Assembly: GCA_013349485.1 (NCBI GenBank)
Contig: DUZM01000188.1
Span: 1 to 7,821 of the forward strand
Length of the DNA: 7,821 nt
Direction: 5' to 3'
From: Candidatus Hydrogenedentota bacterium
GTDB lineage: Bacteria; Hydrogenedentota; Hydrogenedentia; Hydrogenedentales; SLHB01
In this document: in pieces, positions 1 to 5,731 of the stretch
How the letters are laid out: each line of letters starts with the position of its first letter
Numbering within the stretch: the first letter of the stretch is position 1
The notes under the pieces: model-generated
Seen by the model: only the letters and a program-made list of their open reading frames with translations
Told to the model about the DNA's origin: nothing
Databases searched by the model: none
Position numbers and translations under genes: made by a program

Positions 1-232
1 CACGCTTGAGGATTCTGGCTTTCGCTGGGCGCGTCAACGTGGAACCGTAGGCGTGGTCGAGGTTTGCCAGCCCGACTTTCCGCACCCGGGGAACCGCGTA
101 GTATGCGAGCCACGCCAGGCCGCGGCCCACGCAGACGCCGACGGGCAACGGCAGGACGGCTGTTATCCGAGCGAAACTCAAGCACGCCGAGGTCAGGAGC
201 CATTGAATTGCGGGGCTGTGGCGCGTTGCCAT
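1..232 (-). CDS. LpxL/HtrB-like lipid A (lysophospholipid) acyltransferase, N-terminal part
   Basis: The first 77 residues of a minus-strand gene are visible; the rest lies beyond the left edge. ATG is at 232-230, only three bases after the stop of the preceding beta-CASP gene, so the two are probably co-transcribed and translationally linked. The N-terminus has a hydrophobic stretch (about residues 18-48, with LPLPVGVCVGRGLAWLAYY), then a basic segment and RKVGLANLDHAYG. This layout matches the start of lipid A lauroyl/myristoyl acyltransferases, where a membrane-anchoring helix is followed by an R-x-x-x-x-x-N-L-x-x-A-[FY]-G pattern. Such enzymes transfer an acyl chain to a lipid A precursor at the inner membrane. 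The catalytic HX4D motif lies outside the window, so activity cannot be judged. Family assignment rests on the N-terminal pattern only. Confidence 0.72.
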   Translation of the reverse strand, partial: MATRHSPAIQWLLTSACLSFARITAVLPLPVGVCVGRGLAWLAYYAVPRVRKVGLANLDHAYGSTLTRPAKARILKR

Positions 233-235
233 CGC

Positions 236-1603
236 CTAACTCTCGAGGGCCACGGTTTCGCCGAGACAAGGGGCGAACGCGCGGCGATCGTATCGACAAC
301 GCTCGTGCATCCAGGCGACGGCCTCCGGATCGCCGTGCACAAACACGACGTTTTTGGGATCCAATCGCGCCACCACTTCGCACAGGGCTTTGCGCGGTGC
401 GTGCGCACTGAAGTTGAACTGGCGTATGTCGTCGAGCTTTCGGGTCACAAGGGGCCCGTTGTACTCGAAACGAAGCGCGTCGCCTGCCGCGGAGTGCAAC
501 AGCTTGTAGCCGAGCGTATCGGGGTCGAGGTAGCCGACAAAGAAGATGCCGTGACGGCGTTGGCGCACCATTTCTTGTGCCAGCAGGGCCGAGGGCGTGT
601 TCTCGATCATCATACCCGATGTCGCCACCACGACGGCGGGCTTGCGCACGAGGTCGCGGAGCAGTTTCCGATCCCGCGCGTCGCCTATCCGGCCAAACTC
701 GCTCAAGGGACGCAGGTCGGCCTCGGGGCGGAGCATGCCGACGTTCTTGGCATAGACTTCGTAGATGGCGCGTCCCAGGCCCGAGGCGTACACGGGGACT
801 TCGGGCAGCCGTTTTTCCCGTTGGAGGCGCGCGACAATGGTCAGCATCTCCTGCGTCCGGCCCAGGGCGAAGGACGGCACAAGGGCGCATCCCTTGCGCT
901 CGATCACGGCACGGGTCGCTGCCGCGAATCGGTCCACCTCATCGTGCAGCGTCGCGTTGTCCGCTTCGCCGTTTGCCCCGTAGGTAGACTCGATGACGAG
1001 CGTATCCAGGTTGCCCCGCAGGTTGGGCAGCACGAGGCCGTTGACGAGTTCCTGATCATCCGCGCAGATGTCGCCGGTGTAGAAGAGGGAGTGACCGGCC
1101 ATGCGCAAGAGGATGCCGGCACTGCCGAGCACGTGGCCGGCGGGATGAAAACTGGCACGCACGGAACCGTCCGTCGTGACGGCGAACTCGCGCTCGAATT
1201 CGATACCATAGGCGCGGCGCATCACATAGTCGACGTCGGTGTGCGCGTACAAGGGATACTCTTTGATTCCCCGTTCGAGCGCCATTGCCCCCATGACCGA
1301 CACGCTATTGTGGAGCATGCGATCCATGATTTGGAGCGTTGCGCAGGTGGCGTAAGGAGTGGTACTTGAAAACTGTTTGAGGAGATACGGGGTGGCGCCG
1401 CAGTGATCCACGTGCCCGTGCGAGATCAGGACGGCTTCGGGCGCTTTAGTGAGCAGGGACAGACACGGCAACGACGCCTGGCCTTCTTTCTTGGGATGAA
1501 GCCCGCAGTCTAAGAGCACGTCGAGTTTGCCGTTGCTCAGCAGAAACGCATTGGCCCCGATCTCGCGGCCGCCGCCTACCGGTGTAAATGTCAGCCTACT
1601 CAA
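236..1603 (-). CDS. Metallo-beta-lactamase/beta-CASP RNA-processing nuclease (COG1236/YSH1-like)
   Basis: A 455-residue protein, close to the length of bacterial beta-CASP ribonucleases such as Thermus TTHA0252. In order it shows GGGREIGAN near the N-terminus, the zinc-binding HGHVDH motif (residues about 62-67), HPAGHVLGSAG (motif 3 His), FYTGD (motif 4 Asp), ESTYG (beta-CASP motif A), ATSGMM, FVGY, FSAH (motif C His) and a final FVHGDPEA. Proteins of this family cut or trim RNA using two zinc ions, as in CPSF73 and RNase J relatives. I chose TTG at 1603-1601 because GGAG sits 8 bases upstream and a near-consensus promoter lies just before it. A longer in-frame ATG at 1705 would place that promoter and a repeat-derived sequence inside the protein, and the extra 34 residues do not resemble the family. 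It is divergent from the sigma/polymerase operon, so a role in processing its transcripts is possible but unproven. Confidence 0.9.
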   Translation of the reverse strand: MSRLTFTPVGGGREIGANAFLLSNGKLDVLLDCGLHPKKEGQASLPCLSLLTKAPEAVLISHGHVDHCGATPYLLKQFSSTTPYATCATLQIMDRMLHNSVSVMGAMALERGIKEYPLYAHTDVDYVMRRAYGIEFEREFAVTTDGSVRASFHPAGHVLGSAGILLRMAGHSLFYTGDICADDQELVNGLVLPNLRGNLDTLVIESTYGANGEADNATLHDEVDRFAAATRAVIERKGCALVPSFALGRTQEMLTIVARLQREKRLPEVPVYASGLGRAIYEVYAKNVGMLRPEADLRPLSEFGRIGDARDRKLLRDLVRKPAVVVATSGMMIENTPSALLAQEMVRQRRHGIFFVGYLDPDTLGYKLLHSAAGDALRFEYNGPLVTRKLDDIRQFNFSAHAPRKALCEVVARLDPKNVVFVHGDPEAVAWMHERCRYDRRAFAPCLGETVALES

Positions 1604-1611
1604 GAATCCTA

Positions 1612-1615
1612 CTCC
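1612..1615 (-). promoter_or_regulatory. Ribosome binding site fixing a TTG start
   Basis: GGAG on the minus strand is followed by eight bases and then TTG at 1603-1601. This is the only good Shine-Dalgarno sequence near the start of the beta-CASP gene, and it decides in favour of the TTG over the upstream ATG at 1705. Confidence 0.75.
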
Positions 1616-1625
1616 AGAGAGAAGA

Positions 1626-1654
1626 ATTCTAAATGGGCGCGCGCGGCATGTCAA
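1626..1654 (-). promoter_or_regulatory. Sigma70-type promoter of the beta-CASP gene
   Basis: On the minus strand there is a perfect -35 hexamer TTGACA (1654-1649), a 17-base spacer and a -10 hexamer TAGAAT (1631-1626, five of six consensus bases). Transcription would start near 1619, leaving a leader of about 16 bases that still includes the GGAG ribosome binding site. This is the best housekeeping promoter in the window. It would serve the nuclease gene and probably the acyltransferase gene behind it. Confidence 0.75.
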
Positions 1655-1659
1655 TTTGG

Positions 1660-1680
1660 ATTCCCAATCGAGTTGGGAAT
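1660..1680. repeat. Perfect palindrome (8-bp arms, 5-base centre) within a dispersed-repeat-like sequence
   Basis: ATTCCCAA (1660-1667), centre TCGAG, then TTGGGAAT (1673-1680), directly followed by GACAG. It ends 5 bases upstream of the -35 box of the nuclease promoter, a position suitable for an operator. The wider pattern (GGATTCCC...GGGAATGACA) also resembles short interspersed palindromic repeats found between genes in many bacterial genomes. I cannot tell operator from repeat unit without other copies from the same genome. Confidence 0.6.
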
Positions 1681-1766
1681 GACAGAGGCGGGGCGTTGCG
1701 GCCATGCGGGCTATTCCGTTTGCATCCGTCCCTGTTTTTCGTTCCCGTTTGGCTGACGCTTGGGGC

Positions 1767-1772
1767 TATAGT
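1767..1772 (+). promoter_or_regulatory. Possible -10 element (TATAGT) before the sigma gene
   Basis: TATAGT matches five of six consensus bases of a housekeeping -10 box, but at 16-18 bases upstream there is only CCCGTT-like sequence, a poor -35. If used, transcription would begin at the edge of the G9 run. It is weaker than the overlapping ECF-like promoter candidate. Confidence 0.25.
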
Positions 1773-1799
1773 GAACCTTTGGGGGGGGGCCGGTGTCTT
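1773..1799 (+). promoter_or_regulatory. Candidate ECF-type (autoregulatory) promoter with a G9 spacer tract
   Basis: GAACCT (1773-1778), 16 bases, then GTCTT (1795-1799). Many ECF sigma factors read a GAAC-type -35 and a GTC- or TCT-containing -10 about 16 bases later, and often control their own gene. The spacer holds nine consecutive G residues (1781-1789). Transcription would begin near 1805, giving a very short leader before the GTG start at 1824. The match is by eye to a general pattern, so confidence is modest. Confidence 0.4.
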
Positions 1800-1806
1800 T
1801 GTAGGT

Positions 1807-1811
1807 GGAGG
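1807..1811 (+). promoter_or_regulatory. Ribosome binding site for the sigma factor GTG start
   Basis: GGAGG is followed by 12 bases and then GTG at 1824. The spacing is a little longer than ideal, but no better Shine-Dalgarno sequence serves the later ATG at 1845. The GTG start also yields a typical ECF N-terminus. Confidence 0.5.
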
Positions 1812-1823
1812 ACGTTCTTCATC

Positions 1824-2435
1824 GTGGAATCCGACCACGAACTGATGCGGCGAATCATCGAGCGGGATGCGGGCGCGTTCGAGGAGTTATTCGCGCGCCA
1901 CAACCGGGCGGTTTTCGCTCATCTGACCCATATCGTGCGAGATAAGACCGCCGCGGAGGACTTGGCGCAGGAAGTGTTCTTGCGGGTGTGGACGCGCAGC
2001 GGACAATGGCGCGGCAAGGGCCCGTTTCGCGCGTGGCTGATGCGCGTTGCCACCAATCTGGCGCTCAATTACTTGCGGACGGTGCGACGCCGCAAGCAGC
2101 AACCGCTCGAGGCGCGGGCAGGATTCGCGGACGAAGAGGACGAGAACCCCGCCCCGGGCTGGCTGATTGACGCCGCGACCCTCGGGCCCGACGCCGCCGC
2201 CGAGCAGCTCGAACAGTTTGAGAGACTTAGAGGACTTGTTGAGGAACTGCCTGAAAGTAAGCGCGAGGTGATCCGCCTCTTCTATGACGCGGAGATGGAT
2301 ATCCACGAAGCGGCGGATACCCTCGGCATCCCGGAAGGTACCGTGAAGTCCCGACTGCATCACGCCCGGAGCCGCCTCGCACGAAAATGGACGAAACTGG
2401 AAAACGGCATCGAAGATAGAGGGGAACGGCAATGA
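1824..2435 (+). CDS. ECF-type (sigma70 family) RNA polymerase sigma factor
   Basis: A 203-residue sigma factor of the sigma2-sigma4 (ECF/group 4) layout. Region 2 covers about residues 15-90: AEDLAQEVFLRVW (44-56) is the region 2.1/2.2 core-binding helix, and PFRAWLMRVATNLALNYLR (67-85) is the region 2.3/2.4 helix that melts and reads the -10 element. An acidic linker (about 98-135, with DEEDEN) leads to region 4 (about 142-189) with LPESKREV and a helix-turn-helix EAADTLGIPEGTVKSRLHHAR. No region 1.1 or region 3 is present. GTG at 1824 is chosen because it gives the usual D-x-E-L-[MV]-R-R-I start; the in-frame ATG at 1704 adds 40 non-homologous residues across the promoter region, and ATG at 1845 would cut into the first helix. 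No anti-sigma gene is adjacent. Its stop overlaps the start of the single-chain polymerase gene by ATGA, which strongly implies that the two proteins are made together and may be partners. Confidence 0.9.
   Translation: MESDHELMRRIIERDAGAFEELFARHNRAVFAHLTHIVRDKTAAEDLAQEVFLRVWTRSGQWRGKGPFRAWLMRVATNLALNYLRTVRRRKQQPLEARAGFADEEDENPAPGWLIDAATLGPDAAAEQLEQFERLRGLVEELPESKREVIRLFYDAEMDIHEAADTLGIPEGTVKSRLHHARSRLARKWTKLENGIEDRGERQ
2419..2424 (+). promoter_or_regulatory. Ribosome binding site of the single-chain polymerase gene
   Basis: GAGGGG lies 7 bases before the ATG at 2432, inside the end of the sigma gene. With the ATGA overlap it supports translational coupling and confirms the polymerase start. 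Confidence 0.65.
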
Positions 2436-5400
2436 GAATCAACGCTTCTGCGCCTTGGCATCGAGAATCTTTCGAGCGTTTTGTCAAAGAACGATTGCCC
2501 GAACTGCTGGCGGCGCGACTGCCGCTTGCAGCATACCGCATCGACTCCGAGGAGGAGCACACCTGTACAGTGCACATCAGTCTTTCTGCGAAAAGCGGCG
2601 TGGTCGAAGTCGCCTACACGGACATCCCGCAACCAAACGAAAACGGGCTTTTCACCGTTGACGGAGAACGGCGCGTCATCATCCCTGTCGCGTCGGAAGA
2701 GACACTGGATACGGCCGATATTCTCTGTGTCGGTGGACAGCTTTACGACTTCGTCGAAGCACGTCTTGGCGCTGCCCCGCCGGACCTACCGTGGAACGAA
2801 TCGCTGGCGCGTTCCTGGTTGCCGCTCGATACGTGGATTAACGAGTTCGTGCGAACCGGGACTGCAGTCGATGTGATGGGCTCGACGTCGCATCGTGTTG
2901 ACGAGACAAACTGGTTGGCCGCCAGAGCCCATCTCCGCAAGATCCTCGTTCCGCGTCGAGAAACTGTCATCACAGCGTCCCAGTTCGGGCGGACGTGCCC
3001 GTTCGAGACGCCCGAGGGGCCTAACATCGGCCGCATTTTGACCGTGGCCAACGGCGCCGAGATCCGCGACGGAAAGCTGCGCATCGTCGACGACAGCCCC
3101 GAAGCCGCGCTCGGGCTGACCGCGCTGATGGTTCCGTTTCTCGAACATAACGACGCGAACCGCCAGCTTTTCGGCGTCAACATGATGCGCCAATGGCACG
3201 TCCCGCCCGACCCGGAACCGGCGCTGGTTCAAACGGGCCACGAACCCGATGCGCCGGGCTTTTGGTGCGGCCGGAATCTGCTGACGGCTTTCGTGTCGTG
3301 GGGCCTCGATACCTTCGAGGATGCCATTGCCATCAGCGAGTCGTGCGCAAAACGCCTGGACTTCCCCCATCCCGTCGAGCCGGGCGACAAACTCAGCAAC
3401 CGGCACGGAACCAAAGGCACCGTAAGCAGGATTCTCCCGGACGATGAGATGCCGCATCTCGAGGACGGCACCCCGGTCGAACTCGTTTTCAGCTTTTTGG
3501 GATGCCACACCCGGCTCAACTTCGGCCAGATCCGCGAGGCGGTGATGAGCCGTATTGCCAAGGCCGAGGGGGCGCCGGCCATTGTGCCGCCCTTTCACGC
3601 GCCAAGCGAAGAAGAACTCCGCGAACGCCTCGAGAAAGCCGGGCTGCCGGAATCCGGCATGGAGATCCTCACGCTCGGACGCGCGGGAAAGAAGCTAGCG
3701 CGTCCGAGCACCGTTGGTTGGGTGTATTGGGGAAAGACGTTCCATCTCGCTAAGCACAAGATCCACGCGGACGTGAAAGGCACGCAGATGCAGGGCGAAC
3801 TCGAGTACTACACGCTGCGCGACATTGCGGCATTCGAGAACTTGCGTGAGCATTACAACACGTGTGCCGCAGAACGCCCAGACGCCGGTTCGCTCGCAGA
3901 ACGCGTCGCGACAGGCCCAATCGAACAGGCCGGCCCGCCTACCCCTGTGTTTGAAGAACTCGCGAGAAGGCTTTGTGTGGCCGGTATCGAAGCACGTCTG
4001 GAAGAGGGTAATCTGACGTTTCGCCTTGCGCCGCCCGATGGGCCGAGAACCGAACTCGCATGTCCGGTGCCGCATCCTTGGCTCCGCGAAGAGGAGCTAA
4101 GCGCAATAGGCACGTGGGAATCGTCCGACGAATACGGCTCTGTGGTCGAAGCCAATGCAAAGCTCGAACACATGATTGCTGGCCAGGCGCCCGACAGCTT
4201 GACGCAGCAGGCGTTGAAGGACCTCGAGCGGTGCGTAGTCGCGTTTCTCGATACGCTGTTGACGCCCGAACAGCTTCGTTTTCGCAACCAGACGGTGTTC
4301 TCTGGCCGGACAGTGATCTCGCCTGGCCACGATTTACGGATCGGCGAGTTGGGGGTGCCGGACGAAATCGCCTGGACACTGTTCGGCCCGCTTGTTGTTC
4401 GAGAGACCGGCGAAGCCAAGGCCGTGCAGAAGCGCAGCAAAAACGTCGCCAAGACACTTGATGCCATCATGGCCCGCTCCTGGGTGCTTATCACAAGGGC
4501 GCCCACTGTTATGCCCACGTCAATCCTGGCGTTTCGTCCGGTACGATGCCCGGATCGTGTGATTCGGCTCCATCCCCTGGCGACGATTCTGATGAACGCC
4601 GATTTCGACGGCGATCAGGCCGCCGTGTTCCTGCCTCTTACCGAAGCGGCACAGCGCGAGGCCGGCCAGCGCCTTACCATCGCAGCGCACCTCGAGCGCG
4701 ATCCTACTCTGATACGGTTTTTGCGTCCCTTGATGGAGATGCTGTGGGGTTTGGCAGACCTGAGTCTTGCCCCCGAGGGACGTGACGAGATCGCATCTCT
4801 CGCTGGCATCGAGCTCGCTGCCCATAGTGGTCTCACTGACCGAGACGCATTTGTGGATGCCATGCGGGCGATACGCGAACGCGATGGGATCGAAGAGGTC
4901 CTCGAGACCCTTGAGCGCCTAATGCGCAGAGGATTCGAACTCGCCAAGGCGTCCGGCGCATCGCTCAGTCCCTTTGTCGGTTCGGGGCTCGAATTGCCCC
5001 AAGAGCCTGCCGGGAAAGATCCCGACGACTGGAGCGCGCACGCCGAAGCGGTTGCCGATTGCATTGCCTCCCGGCACGACTTCGACAGTGCCGATCTCGG
5101 CCCGCAGCTTCTTTCTGTGAAAAGTGGCGCACGCGGAAACTTGTGCTTTCTTCTCAACCTGATCGGCCCTCGGGGCGTAGTCGCCGATGCAAACGGCGAA
5201 CCGACGATCGTCCGCCACGGCTTCGTGCAGGGCTTGACGCCCGACGAGGCATTTGCATGCGCGGCAGGTGCGCGCGAGGGGCTTGCACAGACAGCCATCG
5301 AGTGTACGCGGCAGTACTATGGCGTGCGTGAAGTGAGCGAGCCAAAAGGGTTCAACGTTCTCGCCCGCGCGATGCGCGCTGAGCGACCGGGCATCGTCTT

Positions 5401-5497
5401 CGCACGCGCCGCTGCCTCGGGTGAAGTCGATCCATTGACCGATTTGGACAGCCGCATCTTCGTCGGCTTGCCCGCCCCTAGCCGAGAACGCGCCTAA
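2432..5497 (+). CDS. Miniature single-chain RNA polymerase: fused beta-like and beta'-like subunits
   Basis: The 1021-residue protein reads collinearly with RpoB and then RpoC. Beta-like half: SFERFVKERLPELL (13-26) and the DIPQPNENGLFTVDGERRVI segment (64-83) match the RpoB N-terminus; GSTSHRVDETNWLAARAHLR (150-169) matches the rifampicin-cluster region; ETPEGPNIG is at 192-200; the FEDA acidic pair is E296/D297; GDK and RHGTK give K320 and K328 with the same 8-residue spacing as E. coli K1065/K1073; TRLNFGQ (360-366), VGWVY and HKIHAD (442-447) follow. Beta'-like half: reduced clamp helices (about 568-612), RFRNQTVFSGRTVI (616-629), RAPT (R689), NADFDGDQ (722-729, Mg-binding D724, D726, D728), GFELAKASGASLS, the bridge helix SGARGN (898-903) and GAREGLAQTA. 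R689 and N722 are 33 apart, as are E. coli R425 and N458. The zinc finger, flap, lobe, rim helices, jaw and a clear trigger loop are missing. The catalytic residues look intact, so DNA-directed RNA synthesis is the expected activity. It could also be a specialised or domesticated phage-type enzyme. Confidence 0.93.
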   Translation: MRINASAPWHRESFERFVKERLPELLAARLPLAAYRIDSEEEHTCTVHISLSAKSGVVEVAYTDIPQPNENGLFTVDGERRVIIPVASEETLDTADILCVGGQLYDFVEARLGAAPPDLPWNESLARSWLPLDTWINEFVRTGTAVDVMGSTSHRVDETNWLAARAHLRKILVPRRETVITASQFGRTCPFETPEGPNIGRILTVANGAEIRDGKLRIVDDSPEAALGLTALMVPFLEHNDANRQLFGVNMMRQWHVPPDPEPALVQTGHEPDAPGFWCGRNLLTAFVSWGLDTFEDAIAISESCAKRLDFPHPVEPGDKLSNRHGTKGTVSRILPDDEMPHLEDGTPVELVFSFLGCHTRLNFGQIREAVMSRIAKAEGAPAIVPPFHAPSEEELRERLEKAGLPESGMEILTLGRAGKKLARPSTVGWVYWGKTFHLAKHKIHADVKGTQMQGELEYYTLRDIAAFENLREHYNTCAAERPDAGSLAERVATGPIEQAGPPTPVFEELARRLCVAGIEARLEEGNLTFRLAPPDGPRTELACPVPHPWLREEELSAIGTWESSDEYGSVVEANAKLEHMIAGQAPDSLTQQALKDLERCVVAFLDTLLTPEQLRFRNQTVFSGRTVISPGHDLRIGELGVPDEIAWTLFGPLVVRETGEAKAVQKRSKNVAKTLDAIMARSWVLITRAPTVMPTSILAFRPVRCPDRVIRLHPLATILMNADFDGDQAAVFLPLTEAAQREAGQRLTIAAHLERDPTLIRFLRPLMEMLWGLADLSLAPEGRDEIASLAGIELAAHSGLTDRDAFVDAMRAIRERDGIEEVLETLERLMRRGFELAKASGASLSPFVGSGLELPQEPAGKDPDDWSAHAEAVADCIASRHDFDSADLGPQLLSVKSGARGNLCFLLNLIGPRGVVADANGEPTIVRHGFVQGLTPDEAFACAAGAREGLAQTAIECTRQYYGVREVSEPKGFNVLARAMRAERPGIVFARAAASGEVDPLTDLDSRIFVGLPAPSRERA

Positions 5498-5518
5498 GAG
5501 CGGCCCCTTGGCTGTTGG

Positions 5519-5542
5519 CTTGCGCTCAGAATGACGCGCAAG
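5519..5542. repeat. Stem-loop downstream of the polymerase gene
   Basis: CTTGCGC (5519-5525) and GCGCAAG (5536-5542) form a perfect 7-bp stem with a 10-base loop, starting 22 bases after the polymerase stop. No T-run follows, so it is not a classic intrinsic terminator. The loop end and stem edge contain GAATGAC, also present next to the palindrome at 1660-1680, so both may be remnants of a dispersed repeat family. The rest of 5498-5731 shows no convincing gene or site; the two operons converge here. Confidence 0.45.
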
Positions 5543-5731
5543 AGGGCGCTTCTCGATGTGGGCCAGCGAAATGGTCTTTCCGCAACTGTGACTACCCGCA
5601 AACGCAGGAACGCCTCGTATGAACCAGCTCCATATGAACGTCGGTGGGCTCAGTGACGCGCAGTTTTGGTGCGTTCTGCTGCTTGCAGGCGTGCGTCGTC
5701 TCGGGGCTGCGGAAAACGGCGCGGTTCTGCC

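Noticed and set aside
53..1369. Long plus-strand open frame of 438 codons
   Set aside because: It lies antisense to the beta-CASP gene, shows no family motifs, and is the kind of open frame expected opposite a GC-rich gene.
1604..1705. 34-residue N-terminal extension of the beta-CASP protein from an upstream ATG
   Set aside because: It would run through a near-consensus promoter and a repeat-like palindrome, while a TTG with a good ribosome binding site gives the normal family start.
1704..1823. 40-residue N-terminal extension of the sigma factor
   Set aside because: The extension is encoded by promoter-like sequence and a G9 run and is unlike any sigma N-terminus; GTG at 1824 gives the standard start.
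2786..3598. 270-codon minus-strand frame inside the polymerase gene
   Set aside because: It overlaps highly conserved RpoB-like motifs on the other strand and has no recognisable domain.
5327..5494. Reading S-E-P-K-G...M-R as a genuine trigger loop
   Set aside because: Only four or five positions agree, spacing differs, and the conserved histidine is missing; kept as a question in the findings.
5519..5542. Intrinsic terminator for the polymerase operon
   Set aside because: A stem is present but no T-run follows on either strand, so it is listed only as a stem-loop.
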